Assembly (NCBI RefSeq): GCF_020622345.1
Contig: NZ_JACNMO010000028.1
Span: forward strand, 1 to 64,000
Reading direction: 5' to 3'
DNA from: Roseobacter weihaiensis
GTDB lineage: Bacteria > Pseudomonadota > Alphaproteobacteria > Rhodobacterales > Rhodobacteraceae
DNA: 64,000 nt
Below the pieces are notes generated by a model, which did not search any database, had not been told where the DNA came from, and saw only the letters and a program-made list of their open reading frames with translations. Position numbers and translations under genes: made by a program. How positions within the stretch are numbered: position 1 is the first letter of the stretch; each line of letters starts with the position of its first letter. Positions 1 to 8,607 of the stretch are shown piece after piece.

Positions 1-576
1 GCCATTGGTTCGAGCACAATGGCGCGCGGGCGGCTCTGGCTGAACAACGGGTCGTGCGTGCGTCTGCGGCCCGAACGTCCCAATCATGTGTGGTCCTATG
101 ATTTCGTGCAGGATCGTACCGCCGCTGGCCGCGCCTATCGGACACTGAACATCATTGATGAATACACCAGGGAGGCGCTGATGATCCGCGTCGACCGCAA
201 GCTCAATTCCACAGACGTGCTGGACGCGCTGACGGACCTGTTCATCCTGCGCGGGCCACCAGAATATATAAGATCCGACAATGGCCCCGAGTTCATTGCT
301 CAGAAGGTGCGGGATTGGATCGCAGCGGTCGGTGCCAAGACCGCTTACATTGAGCCCGGATCGCCATGGGAGAACGGATACTGCGAAAGCTTCAATGCAC
401 GCTTCCGCGATGAACTTCTCAACGGCGAGCTGTTCTACAGCCTGTGGGAGGCCCAAATCCTGATCGAGCAATGGCGCATACACTACAACACGGTCAGGCC
501 ACATAGCGCATTGGGCTATCGCGCGCCCGCCCCAGAAAGCATCGTCCAGATGGACCCGAGACCCACGATGCACTAA
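1..576 (+). CDS. IS3-family transposase OrfB, 3' part only (cut by window start)
   Basis: The reading frame is open from base 1 and runs to the stop at 574-576, so the N-terminal part lies outside the window. What remains is the rve integrase core of an IS3-group OrfB. The DDE residues are visible: the Asp in VWSYDFVQD, the Asp in IRSDNGPEF and the Glu in SPWENGYCES, followed by the usual C-terminal motif HYNTVRPHSALGY. The fragment shows no stop or frameshift, so the element may be intact upstream. In IS3 elements OrfB is normally made by a -1 frameshift from OrfA, which would also lie upstream. An internal ATG at 19 exists but is not a natural start for this family. Confidence 0.92.
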   Translation, partial: AIGSSTMARGRLWLNNGSCVRLRPERPNHVWSYDFVQDRTAAGRAYRTLNIIDEYTREALMIRVDRKLNSTDVLDALTDLFILRGPPEYIRSDNGPEFIAQKVRDWIAAVGAKTAYIEPGSPWENGYCESFNARFRDELLNGELFYSLWEAQILIEQWRIHYNTVRPHSALGYRAPAPESIVQMDPRPTMH

Positions 577-581
577 CAATC

Positions 582-605
582 AAACCGGACCACCCGAACG
601 GGGCA
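582..605. repeat. Candidate right terminal inverted repeat of the IS3 element
   Basis: A few bases after the transposase stop lies a GC-rich segment whose complement begins TGCCCCGTTCGGGTGGTCCG. IS3-family ends start with TG and this end sits at the expected distance from OrfB. The matching left end is outside the window, so the call is an inference. Confidence 0.4.
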
Positions 606-841
606 CGCCAAGCCTGTCTTTCGCGGTGTTTGACGTATGGGTGCTGTTAGCATCTTTGCTGACATTCGCCACTGCCTTTTCGCATTTGGCGCAATTGGTT
701 GTTCAACCGACTCAAAACCTCGTTGCCTGCAAACGCGGTGAGAACTTTGAACTGGTTGATTAGACTGAGCGCCCCCAGCCTAACCAATATCTCTCTGGCT
801 CTACGGCAAGAGCAACGTTTGTTTTGGACGTATGCAGACCC

Positions 842-2797
842 CTAGAGCGAGATACGGAAGCGTGCAAAACCGTCTGGACCATCGCCAGCGGGTTCTATTT
901 TGACGTCAACCTGATCGAGATAGGCTTTGGCCGCAGGGCCTGTATCGAACAGGACTGTGGTGCCTTCCATCGGTGCGAATGACCAGTTGCTATCTGCCCG
1001 CGGGCTGATTGTGCCCTTTTCGACAATATAGCGCACGATGACATCACGGTTGGTGTCCGGGCCTTCAAACACGGTAGTCTCTGATGTTGCACCCGGGAAA
1101 TCACCGCCACCGCCTGCGCGATAATTGTTGGTTGCGATGATGAACTCGGCCGCCATATCCAGCGGTGCACCATCATAGGTCAGATTGACAATGCGACTTG
1201 CGTTTGCATCCAGCAGCACGCCTTTGGGATCGTATTTGGAAGGTTGTGAAAGGTCGATTTGATACTCGACACCATCGATCACATCAAAGTTGTAGCTTGG
1301 AAACGCAGGGTTCAGCAGCACAACGTCCTGCGCGCCGGGTGTAACTTGGTTAAAGATGCCCGCTGAACGCTCCAGCCAGTCTTTGACCTGTTGACCTGTA
1401 ACCCGCACCGCACGGGCGGTATTTGGATAGAGATACAGATCAGAGACGTTCTTGATGGCAATATCGCCCTTCGGTACATCGGTGAAGTACTCCGGGCCAC
1501 CACGGCCACCAGCCTTGAACGGTGCTGCTGCGGAAAGGATCGGCAAGCCTTCGTGCTCTGTCCCTTTCATCATCTGTTCAATGTACCAGAGCTGCGCGAT
1601 AGACACGATTTGAACCGACGGATCGTCTGCGACCAGGGCAAAGTAGCTGTGCAGGGGTGCGTCGGTTTTGCCCACAGCGCGGCGAACATAAGTCAGCGTC
1701 TCGTCATGCTCGGTTTGCACGGAAGCCAACACCGCTGCATCGCTTTCAACCAGCGGGGTGATCGAGCGGTCATCGTTGCTCTTGGAAATCGGCCGGGCTT
1801 CAGACATTGCGGATACAACGCGCCATTCATTGCCGTCTTTTTCAACCAGCAGGTCGATCAGGCCCATGTGGCTGCCCCAGAACCCGCCCATCGTGGCGGG
1901 GGTGCCCATCAACGTGCCTGCTTCCACATCCGCACCTGCGAAATCTGCGTAGCCGGCGGAGGGGAAAACCAGATGGCTGTGACCTGTCAGAATGGCATCC
2001 ACCCCATCAAGCCCGGCTAAGGGAACCGATGCATTTTCCATTCCCTCAGACGCATCCGCCGCGCCAATGCCGGAATGCGAAAGGGCAACGATGACGTCTG
2101 CACCCTGTTCCTTCATCTGCGGGATATAAGCCATGGCCGTCTCGATAATATCTCGGGCTTGCACATTGCCTTCCAGATGGCGCCGGTCCCAGTTCATCAC
2201 CTGTGGCGGCGTAAATCCGATCAGGCCCACCTTGATCGCGTGCTCAGCGCCCGCACCATCCGTCACCTTGTGATCCAGAATGACATACGGCGGGATCAGC
2301 GTTTTGTCCTTGGTCGGATCCGACCCCAGTTCCAGCGCGACGTTGGCGTTCACCACCGGGAAATTTGCACCGGCCAGCGATTTCATCAAGAAATCGAGGC
2401 CATAGTTGAATTCATGGTTGCCCAGCGTCGATGCATTAAAACCAAGCGTGTTCATCGCTTCGATCACCGGATGCGTGTCGCCTTCCTTCATGCCACGCTC
2501 ATAGGCAATGTAATCACCCATTGGGTTACCTTGCAGGAAATCGCCGTTGTCTATCAATAGTGAGTTGGACGCTTCATCACGGATGGCTTTGATCAAGGAA
2601 GCCGTGCGTGCCAACCCAACTGTATCGCGCGTTTTGTCCGCATAGTAATCATACGGAAACACATGCACGTGCAGGTCTGTCGTTTCCATAATCCGTAAAT
2701 GCGCCTGATTGTTTGCAGCATTGGCCGAGAACGGATGCAGTGCGATAAAGCCGGCGGTGCTAGTAAGAAAGCTGCGGCGATTGAGCGTGATGGACAT
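842..2797 (-). CDS. cpdB: 2',3'-cyclic-nucleotide 2'-phosphodiesterase / 3'(5')-nucleotidase, Tat-exported
   Basis: This 651-residue protein matches the CpdB/UshA family in length and layout. The N-terminal metallophosphatase domain carries the metal motifs [31 protein letters not shown] and [10 protein letters not shown], and the C-terminal half is a 5'-nucleotidase C-terminal domain with the substrate-stacking region [13 protein letters not shown]. It would hydrolyse nucleotides in the periplasm for phosphate and nucleoside salvage. The leader has a twin-arginine motif (RRSFLTS), so Tat export is likely. I chose the ATG at 2797 because it is preceded by GGGGGAG at good spacing and starts the leader; an upstream in-frame ATG at 2869 adds a stretch with no signal-peptide character. 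It stands alone. Confidence 0.9.
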   Translation of the reverse strand: MSITLNRRSFLTSTAGFIALHPFSANAANNQAHLRIMETTDLHVHVFPYDYYADKTRDTVGLARTASLIKAIRDEASNSLLIDNGDFLQGNPMGDYIAYERGMKEGDTHPVIEAMNTLGFNASTLGNHEFNYGLDFLMKSLAGANFPVVNANVALELGSDPTKDKTLIPPYVILDHKVTDGAGAEHAIKVGLIGFTPPQVMNWDRRHLEGNVQARDIIETAMAYIPQMKEQGADVIVALSHSGIGAADASEGMENASVPLAGLDGVDAILTGHSHLVFPSAGYADFAGADVEAGTLMGTPATMGGFWGSHMGLIDLLVEKDGNEWRVVSAMSEARPISKSNDDRSITPLVESDAAVLASVQTEHDETLTYVRRAVGKTDAPLHSYFALVADDPSVQIVSIAQLWYIEQMMKGTEHEGLPILSAAAPFKAGGRGGPEYFTDVPKGDIAIKNVSDLYLYPNTARAVRVTGQQVKDWLERSAGIFNQVTPGAQDVVLLNPAFPSYNFDVIDGVEYQIDLSQPSKYDPKGVLLDANASRIVNLTYDGAPLDMAAEFIIATNNYRAGGGGDFPGATSETTVFEGPDTNRDVIVRYIVEKGTISPRADSNWSFAPMEGTTVLFDTGPAAKAYLDQVDVKIEPAGDGPDGFARFRISL

Positions 2798-3256
2798 GAG
2801 TATACTCCCCCAAGGATTAACTGATTTCCCAATACCACATATTGGTATTCTTTTGATGTCACGTCGCAAGACGAAACATTGGGCGGATCCTATTGGCAGG
2901 CGGCATGAACACGCGGCTTATGCCCAACTTCTGTCAAAAAGAGGCTTTGACAGGCGTTAGATGAAGTACGATGTGATCACTCAGCATAGGGCGGTCTTTT
3001 GTGCCAGTTTGCGCAAAAGCGACCGTTCGCACGCGCCGCTGCATATGGCACTTTGGGCTCTTGCCCGACCTCGGATGCGGCGCAGCATCGCCTCCGCCCA
3101 GATCTGCTGGGCTGTACCGACGGCCCAATGTGTATGTACCGGCTGCTGTTCGCAAATGATTTCTTCGCATGTTCTCGGAAGTCGCTCATATGTATCCGGC
3201 CTACTGATCGACGCGCGGGTCGTGGCCTTGCTGGGGTTATCTGAAGTCAGAACAGG
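2798..3256. other. Gene-free stretch between cpdB and the frameshifted gene
   Basis: About 460 bases without a convincing gene. Several open frames overlap here on both strands, but none has a ribosome binding site or a recognisable domain. It should hold the cpdB promoter (near 2800-2880, minus) and that of the gene at 3270. I see no clear operator or hairpin. Confidence 0.5.
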
Positions 3257-3269
3257 ATGGAGATCGGAG

Positions 3270-3772
3270 ATGAAGCACCTTACCCTTGCCGCCCTTTTTG
3301 CGACCCTCTGCCCCCGGCGATTGCGGAGGTGGTTGTGCGCTTCGACGAAGCTGCCCCCAAAGATCGGTTTACAGTTGAGAATGCGGGCTCTTGTCCACTG
3401 GGGGAGTTTACCCTCAGAATCGATCTTGGCGCCTCGGCGGCTGGTTTGATTTTCGATGTGACCGGGCAGGGGGCTGGCGTGCAGGTTTTCCAACCGCTTG
3501 AACTGGTGGAGGGGCAGGCGTTTTTATCGGAGGTACCGCAAGTGCGCGATGGTGACAACGTGATCGTACTGCCTGTCATGTCGCTGTCGCCGGGCGGGCG
3601 CATTGTTTTTACCGTTGATGTGGATGACACTGCCGGAAGCCGCGCCACGATAGTGTCCGGCGCGGAAATCCAGGATGCAAAGATTGTTCTGGAACAGAAC
3701 GCGACTTTGCTGGAAGCAACCTTCGGGCAGGATGCCGTCGCAGGCGTTGCTTTCAGCGGGTGCCATACCTGA
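3270..3772 (+). pseudogene. Secreted protein of unknown function, frameshifted in a C-run
   Basis: Two frames make one gene. The ATG at 3270, behind AGGATGGAG, encodes a signal peptide start (MKHLTLAALFATLC) and then falls out of frame at the five-C run 3311-3315. The continuation PPAIAEVVVRFDEAA sits in the frame one base away and runs to 3772. One extra C would give a 167-residue secreted protein cleaved after AIA. The mature part is beta-rich (FTVENAGSCPLGEFTL) with two Cys, and resembles proteins annotated aggregation factor core in roseobacters; that name is from memory and says little about function. An in-frame ATG at 3257 would give a leaderless 171-residue version. Either a real mutation, phase variation, or a sequencing error. 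Confidence 0.6.
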
Positions 3773-3801
3773 GCGCGGCGGAAAAAGCGCCGGAATGTTG
3801 G

Positions 3802-4890
3802 CTATGCGGCCTTTTCCCGGCGCCGGCGCAGAGCCATCGTGGCACCGAGGGCTGTCACGAGCATTAAGGCAGGGGCCGGAAGTGGAACGGGTTGTATGTC
3901 GTAGGTCTGCACCAAGCCTTCGCGCGTCAAATCAGCGATCAGCCCGTGTCCGTTCTGCGTTGGATGAATGTTGTCAAAATAGAGAAATCCCGAACAGTCC
4001 GCCACGCCGGGGGTCAGTACACAGGCATTCTGAGTATCGCGCAACCCAAGGGGGGCCAGCCGGTCTGCATCCGTTAACGCGCCGTAGATGTCGACGCTGG
4101 TGACATTGACGCCAGTGGCGCGCAGCCCGTACAGATAAAGCCCCAGCGCGCTGTTGTAATTTACCACTGTATCTGACAGCGCGGTGCCCAGACCTGTGGT
4201 GTCATCGTTGAAGAGTGGAATGACGGAAAAGTCCGGCACATTCATGACGACAAGGTCGTTGATGCCGGCCCCGACAAGCGCTTTGATGTTTGCCTGAACC
4301 GCCCCAAAGGTCGCCTGAGCAACCTGCGGCAGAGTGACGGTCGGATCAGCCCCGTTGCTGATCGCCTCCGCGGCGTCCAGAAAGTCGTTGCCCCCGACGA
4401 AAACCGTCACCAAAGGGGTGCTGCCCCAGTCCGATTGCCGGTCCAGCAGCCCGCCCTGACCGTCGGGATACTTTGGCGTTGTGCCGGACAGGGTCAGGAA
4501 TTCATTGAGCTCAAAGGAGGTTGTGAAACTGTCACCTGCCGCAACCTGGGCATCCAGATCAGGGGGGCCGCTGCCGTTGCCCCCGGCGCGGGCGGCGCCG
4601 AACGACAGGTTTGCAGTGGCCTTGCCGGCGGCGGCAAATGCGTCTGTAAATTCACGGGCCCAGGTAAAACCATCGGATGAGACGCCGGGCTGTTGCAGGG
4701 ATGAGCCGCCCGGCAGCGGGATCGGGGGCACCTGTTGTGCCGCGAGGCGGGACACCATGGTCGCGGTATTCCCATTGTCGGACAGGCTGTCTCCCAGCAC
4801 CCAGAAGCTCGTGAACTGATCTATAATGGGCGAGGCGTGAACGGGTGTTGCGAGGATCGTGGCCAGCCCGAATGCTGTTAAGTATCTCAT
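3802..4890 (-). CDS. GDSL/SGNH hydrolase with VPLPA-CTERM sorting tail
   Basis: A 362-residue secreted esterase or lipase. After a short signal peptide ending near VHA come the SGNH blocks: block I FWVLGDSLSDNGN with the nucleophile Ser, the block III motif VFVGGNDFLDA, and block V DNIHPTQNGHG with the catalytic Asp and His. The C-terminus reads VPLPAPALMLVTALGATMAL followed by RRRREKAA: a VPLPA motif, a membrane segment and a basic tail. This is the VPLPA-CTERM arrangement, which is processed by an exosortase-type enzyme. So the protein is probably exported, clipped and handed to the surface or matrix. The ATG at 4890 follows GGGAGA. No exosortase gene is in the window. Confidence 0.88.
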   Translation of the reverse strand: MRYLTAFGLATILATPVHASPIIDQFTSFWVLGDSLSDNGNTATMVSRLAAQQVPPIPLPGGSSLQQPGVSSDGFTWAREFTDAFAAAGKATANLSFGAARAGGNGSGPPDLDAQVAAGDSFTTSFELNEFLTLSGTTPKYPDGQGGLLDRQSDWGSTPLVTVFVGGNDFLDAAEAISNGADPTVTLPQVAQATFGAVQANIKALVGAGINDLVVMNVPDFSVIPLFNDDTTGLGTALSDTVVNYNSALGLYLYGLRATGVNVTSVDIYGALTDADRLAPLGLRDTQNACVLTPGVADCSGFLYFDNIHPTQNGHGLIADLTREGLVQTYDIQPVPLPAPALMLVTALGATMALRRRREKAA

Positions 4891-5061
4891 CTGGTTTCTC
4901 CCGGTTGGTTTCGCTTCTTTGCTGAGCGCTGGGCAAACCCTAGGCGATCCAAGGCGGGCAGGGCTAGTCTACCCTTGCGTCACTTCTCGCGGCTGTGGAA
5001 CCTCGCTGCGTGACCACGGGTCTGCCACTGCCAGCTCGCAATCCGTTTTTCAAAATCAAAG

Positions 5062-5088
5062 GCGGGCGGGGTATGATGCCCCGCCCGC
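5062..5088 (-). terminator. Hairpin terminator downstream of the FAH-family gene
   Basis: A perfect 10-bp stem (GCGGGCGGGG at 5062-5071 with CCCCGCCCGC at 5079-5088) and 7-base loop lies 30 bases past the stop of the gene at 5118. On the minus strand it is followed by a T-rich run (CCTTTGATTTTG). The stem is very stable; the U-tract is imperfect. Confidence 0.65.
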
Positions 5089-5117
5089 ACAAGCCTAGAA
5101 TCTCAATGTAACAGGCG

Positions 5118-5801
5118 TCAGACGACGGTCACCGTCATGGCGCCGAGACCCTCGACGTCGATTGTCATCTTATCGCCTTTCTGCACCGGGCCGACCCCGG
5201 CGGGCGTGCCGGACAGGATGACATCGCCGGGGGCGAGGGTGTAATACTCCGACAGGTAAGAGATCATTTCGGGAACCTTCCAGATCATCTGGTTCAGGTC
5301 CCCTTCCTGCTTGATATCGCCATTGACCTTCAAAGTCAGTTTGCCGTGGTCAAGATGGCCGACCTCTTCCACCTTGTGGATCGGTCCAACCGGGGCGGAG
5401 GCGTCGAAAGCCTTGCCGATCTCCCAGGGTCGTCCCATCTTTTTTGCGACACCCTGAAGATCCCGGCGGGTCATATCAAGACTGAGGGCATAGCCGTAGA
5501 CATGGTCCAGCGCGCTTTCCAGCGGAATGTTGGTGCCGCCGGATTTCAGAAAGACGGCGACTTCTGCTTCGTGGTGCACGTCGGTGCTTTGGGGCGGGTA
5601 CGGAAAGCTGCCGGTTGTGTTCAGATCATCAGGGTTTTTCTGGAAAAAGAACGGGGGTTCACGGTCCGGATCGTGGCCCATTTCCACGGCATGGGCGGCG
5701 TAGTTACGCCCGATGCAGTACACGCGGCGCACGGGAAAGGTACCTCCGCTGGCGACAGGTACAGAGACTGTCGGTGGAACGGGAATCACGAAGTCGGACA
5801 T
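5118..5801 (-). CDS. Fumarylacetoacetate hydrolase family protein, fumarylpyruvate-hydrolase-like
   Basis: The 227-residue protein is a single FAH domain. Metal-site elements are visible: the acidic cluster HHEAEVAVFL (two Glu), the later Asp in SLDMTRRDLQ, and the conserved Lys in WEIGKAFDASAPVGP; the C-terminal GDVILSGTPAGVGP is also typical. Length and the N-terminal CIGRNYAAHAVEMG fit fumarylpyruvate hydrolase of the gentisate ring-cleavage route, though FAH family members act on several 2,4-diketoacids. The gene diverges from the GntR regulator at 5933 and shares its 131-base promoter region, so it is probably part of the same catabolic programme as the 6.7-19.4 kb operon. Confidence 0.85.
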   Translation of the reverse strand: MSDFVIPVPPTVSVPVASGGTFPVRRVYCIGRNYAAHAVEMGHDPDREPPFFFQKNPDDLNTTGSFPYPPQSTDVHHEAEVAVFLKSGGTNIPLESALDHVYGYALSLDMTRRDLQGVAKKMGRPWEIGKAFDASAPVGPIHKVEEVGHLDHGKLTLKVNGDIKQEGDLNQMIWKVPEMISYLSEYYTLAPGDVILSGTPAGVGPVQKGDKMTIDVEGLGAMTVTVV

Positions 5802-5877
5802 AGAACTCTCCCTGAGTTTTGATGATTCCTTGTGTCTTACACGCGTCGAATAAACAAATCAATCCAAACCAATTTTT

Positions 5878-5897
5878 ATGTATACAAAAGAATACAT
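5878..5897. promoter_or_regulatory. Candidate GntR-family operator in the divergent promoter region
   Basis: The segment holds ATGTAT and ATACAT as an inverted repeat across 5878-5897 and, inside it, the perfect 8-base palindrome TGTATACA at 5879-5886. FCD-type GntR regulators often bind short palindromes containing GTATAC. It lies between the divergent starts at 5801 and 5933, where an autoregulatory operator would be expected. Assignment to the adjacent regulator is an inference. Confidence 0.45.
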
Positions 5898-5932
5898 TGA
5901 TTATAGTCAAGATACAGGTATTTTGGGCAGGT

Positions 5933-6661
5933 ATGAATGCTTTGGCTAACCAATATCAAACCAATTTGCTGATTGATCGCGCGTCGGATGACATCGAGAT
6001 CGTCAGCCGCGTGCGGGCCTTCATCGAGAAGGGGGACTACCAGCCGGGCGACAGGCTGCCAGCAGAACGTCATCTGATCGGGAAATTGGGGATGCCGCGG
6101 GGCGCGTTGCGCCGCGCCTTTGACGCGTTGGAGCGCGAAGGGGTGATCTGGCGTCACGTGGGTAAGGGCACCTTTATTTCGCGCGACAGTCAGGAGGCGC
6201 TGCCCAACGTCGCGGACTGGACGACAGACGTCGCGCGTCAGATCACGCCGTTGCGGATGGTCCGCGCACGGTTGTGCATCGAGCCTGCCCTGGCGAGCGA
6301 GGCGGCCCTGAATGCCTCTGCCTCTGCAGTGACGAGAATGCGCATTGCGCAGGAGCGCGCGAGCGCCGCGACCAATTGGGAAGACTATGAAACTCAGGAC
6401 GATCTTTTCCACCGCGCCATCGCCGAGGCGTCGGACAACCTGCTGCTGTTGGGGCTTTTCGATCAGTTGAACAAGGTCCGCCGCGCGGTGGCTTTCGGGG
6501 CGGTAACGCGCAGTACGCCAAGGCCATCGGCCGAGCATTCCAGCTTTGCAGAACACGAAGCCATCGCAGAGGCCATCGAGCGCCGCGACCGCGGTGCGGC
6601 ACAGGATGCCATGCGGGCGCATCTGCAATCCGTGTCCAAACGTCTTTTCGAGGAGGGCTAG
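5933..6661 (+). CDS. GntR-family transcriptional regulator (FadR/FCD subfamily)
   Basis: A 242-residue regulator. Residues about 15-80 form the winged helix-turn-helix (RVRAFIEKGDYQPGDRLPAE through HVGKGTFIS), and the rest is the all-helical FCD ligand-binding domain with the characteristic DDLFHRAIAEASDN and the late HEAIAEAIERRD. FCD domains usually bind a carboxylate, often through a metal held by Asp/His residues. The ATG at 5933 is favoured because homologs start shortly before the HTH; an earlier in-frame ATG at 5819 would add an unlikely Lys/Ile-rich leader. It precedes the importer and enzyme genes on the same strand and probably controls them in response to the substrate or an intermediate. 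Confidence 0.88.
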   Translation: MNALANQYQTNLLIDRASDDIEIVSRVRAFIEKGDYQPGDRLPAERHLIGKLGMPRGALRRAFDALEREGVIWRHVGKGTFISRDSQEALPNVADWTTDVARQITPLRMVRARLCIEPALASEAALNASASAVTRMRIAQERASAATNWEDYETQDDLFHRAIAEASDNLLLLGLFDQLNKVRRAVAFGAVTRSTPRPSAEHSSFAEHEAIAEAIERRDRGAAQDAMRAHLQSVSKRLFEEG

Positions 6662-6748
6662 GAGCACATCAGAGCAGCATCATTCCGAAAGGTCCCGGCA
6701 GAGGATCGTCTGAATTCGATACATCGACATGCACCAAGGGAGGAGCAC

Positions 6749-7732
6749 ATGTCCTTTTCAAGAAGACTAATCCTGAAAGCCGCAGGCGCGGTCACCGCGT
6801 TTGCGATGACGGCGACCGGGGCGCTGGCCTCTGACCCACTGCGCGTCGGCCTGGGCGATATTGCAAGCGTTGAAAGCCTCAACCTGCTGATTGCGATGGA
6901 GCGGGCGAAAGAGCGGGGCGTGGACATGGAGATGACATTCTTCAATTCCGAGGATGTCGCCGTGCAGGCTGTTCTGTCCGGTGAAGCGCATATCGGTGTG
7001 GGGGCACCCTATGCTTTCATGGCTAACTCCAAAGCGCCGATCCGCATGTTTTTCCGCATGTCGACCTTGCTGTTCTTCCCGGTTGTGAATTCCGAGGTCT
7101 ACGCGGGATGGGCTGATCTGGACGGGCAGGAGATTACCGTGCATTCGCGTGGCTCCGGCACAGAGGCACTTATGCGGCTGATGGAAAAGGTCCACGGTAT
7201 TGAATACGCCAACGTTTCGTATGTTCCGGGCTCCGAAGTGCGTGCAGGCGCGATGTTGCAGGGCACGATCAATGCGTCGATCGTGGACGCTGCCAACTTC
7301 CGCCTCCTGCAAGAGCAGGGCGGCGATAAGTTCGCGCGGTTGCCGCTGGACGGGGTGAATGCCACGGATGAAGCACTTTACGCCCGCGCGGACGTTCTCG
7401 AAGGGCGCGCGGATGAGATGCAGATCTTTGTCGAAGAGCTGCTGCGCACCTGGCACGACATCGCGGAAAATCCCGCCATCGTCGAAGAGTTGCGCCTGCA
7501 GTATGATCTGCTGCCGGACCTGCCGGAAGACGTCATTGCCGAGGCGGTGCCTTATTACACCGAGGCTGTGGAAAACGGCATCTACCCTCTGAACGGCGGG
7601 CAACCCTCTGATGCGCGCGATGACATCGCCTTTCTGGCCGCTGCCGGACAGGTCGAGGGCGACCCCGAGGAGGTGAACCCTGCAGAGTATTGGGATTTCA
7701 CAGTGCTCGACGCGGCCAAAGCATCGAACTGA
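6749..7732 (+). CDS. ABC transporter substrate-binding protein (TauA/NMT1 type)
   Basis: The 327-residue protein has a twin-arginine leader (SRRLILKAAGAVTAFAMTAT) ending near ALA and an NMT1/TauA-like periplasmic binding fold: LRVGLGDIASVESLNL at the start, and AVLSGEAHIGVGAPYAFMA and SRGSGTEALMRL in the first lobe. The start at 6749 follows AAGGGAGGAG. It is the binding component for the permeases at 7792 and 9411 and the ATPase at 8607. Binding proteins of this group carry nitrate, sulfonates, thiamine precursors or aromatic acids such as phthalate, so the ligand is not readable; the neighbouring enzymes favour an aromatic or heteroaromatic acid. It acts in the periplasm. Confidence 0.87.
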   Translation: MSFSRRLILKAAGAVTAFAMTATGALASDPLRVGLGDIASVESLNLLIAMERAKERGVDMEMTFFNSEDVAVQAVLSGEAHIGVGAPYAFMANSKAPIRMFFRMSTLLFFPVVNSEVYAGWADLDGQEITVHSRGSGTEALMRLMEKVHGIEYANVSYVPGSEVRAGAMLQGTINASIVDAANFRLLQEQGGDKFARLPLDGVNATDEALYARADVLEGRADEMQIFVEELLRTWHDIAENPAIVEELRLQYDLLPDLPEDVIAEAVPYYTEAVENGIYPLNGGQPSDARDDIAFLAAAGQVEGDPEEVNPAEYWDFTVLDAAKASN

Positions 7733-7743
7733 CCCCGGTCTGA

Positions 7744-7767
7744 CCGCCCCGGCATCGGTCGGGGCGG
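7744..7767 (+). other. Intercistronic hairpin after the binding-protein gene
   Basis: CCGCCCCG (7744-7751) pairs with CGGGGCGG (7760-7767) around an 8-base loop, 25 bases before the next start. There is no U-tract. Hairpins here are common after binding-protein genes and usually protect the upstream mRNA or attenuate read-through, giving more binding protein than permease. Confidence 0.5.
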
Positions 7768-7791
7768 CAGTCTCACGCAAGGACAGATGGA

Positions 7792-8607
7792 ATGTCGAGT
7801 GTTCAGACAAACTCCGGCCTGATTGCAGGCCCCACCAGCAGGGCTTTTGCGATGGTGGGTGGCACGCCGCTTTTGTGGCGGCTGGCCTCGCTCGCGATCT
7901 TCTGCGCGGTGTGGGAAATTGCGGGACGGACCAACTTCAACTGGGCTTTTCCAACTTTTTTCGAGACGATGGCGGCCCTCTGGTCCATGCTGGCGGATGG
8001 GTCGATGATCATGGCCTACGGGCGCACGCTGGAGCCGCTGGTGATCGGCCTGGTGATCTCGCTCAGCATTGGTGTCGGGGCGGGTGTTCTAATGGGCCTG
8101 CGCAGGGATGCCGAATGGATCACCCTGCCGATCTTTATCACGATGCAGGCCGCCCCGATGGCGGCTCTCATTCCGCTGATTACCTTTGTTTACGGCATCG
8201 GGCTGACCGCCAAGGTGCTGGCGGTGTGCATGCTCGCCATGCCGGTGATTGCCATCAACAGTTACAAGGCCGTGCGCAACGTGCCGCCCTCTCTGGTGGA
8301 TATGAGCCAGAGCTTTATGGGCAGCCGGTCGCAACAGGTGTTCAAGGTCATCCTGCCCGCCGCCAGCCCGATGATGTTTGCAGGTATTCGCCTCGGCGTC
8401 GCCGAAGGCTTTTCGGGCGTGGTGCTGGCCGAGTTGCTGATCACCCCGACAGGGATCGGCGATCTCATTACCTTCAACCGCTCGATTGCGAAGTTCGATC
8501 ACATGTATGCGGCGATCTTTTCCATCGTGGCCTTTGCGGTCATCGCCGTGTCGCTGCTGCACCGTCTGGAGATTACGATTTTCCGGCCTGAGAAACGAGG
8601 CGCCTGA
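7792..8607 (+). CDS. ABC transporter permease (TauC/SsuC type), first of two
   Basis: A 271-residue inner-membrane protein of the BPD_transp_1 family with about six transmembrane helices and the EAA cytoplasmic loop around SQQVFKVILPAASPMMFAGI, which docks onto the ATPase. Its stop overlaps the start of the ATPase gene (ATGA at 8604-8609), so the two are translationally coupled. Together with the permease at 9411 it probably forms a heterodimeric channel; most TauABC systems have only one permease gene, so two different ones is a variant. Confidence 0.87.
   Translation: MSSVQTNSGLIAGPTSRAFAMVGGTPLLWRLASLAIFCAVWEIAGRTNFNWAFPTFFETMAALWSMLADGSMIMAYGRTLEPLVIGLVISLSIGVGAGVLMGLRRDAEWITLPIFITMQAAPMAALIPLITFVYGIGLTAKVLAVCMLAMPVIAINSYKAVRNVPPSLVDMSQSFMGSRSQQVFKVILPAASPMMFAGIRLGVAEGFSGVVLAELLITPTGIGDLITFNRSIAKFDHMYAAIFSIVAFAVIAVSLLHRLEITIFRPEKRGA

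Noticed and set aside
1391-2020. Long open frame on the plus strand within the cpdB gene
   Set aside because: It is antisense to a clear enzyme, has no ribosome binding site or domain; it reflects GC3 bias.
2961-3493. Several overlapping open frames on both strands between cpdB and the frameshifted gene
   Set aside because: Arg/Pro/Ser-rich translations, no start signals and no domain; only the ATG at 3270 with its continuation is coherent.
5876-6667. 263-residue open frame on the minus strand across the GntR gene
   Set aside because: The opposite strand has a full HTH and FCD domain; the antisense frame has no motif.
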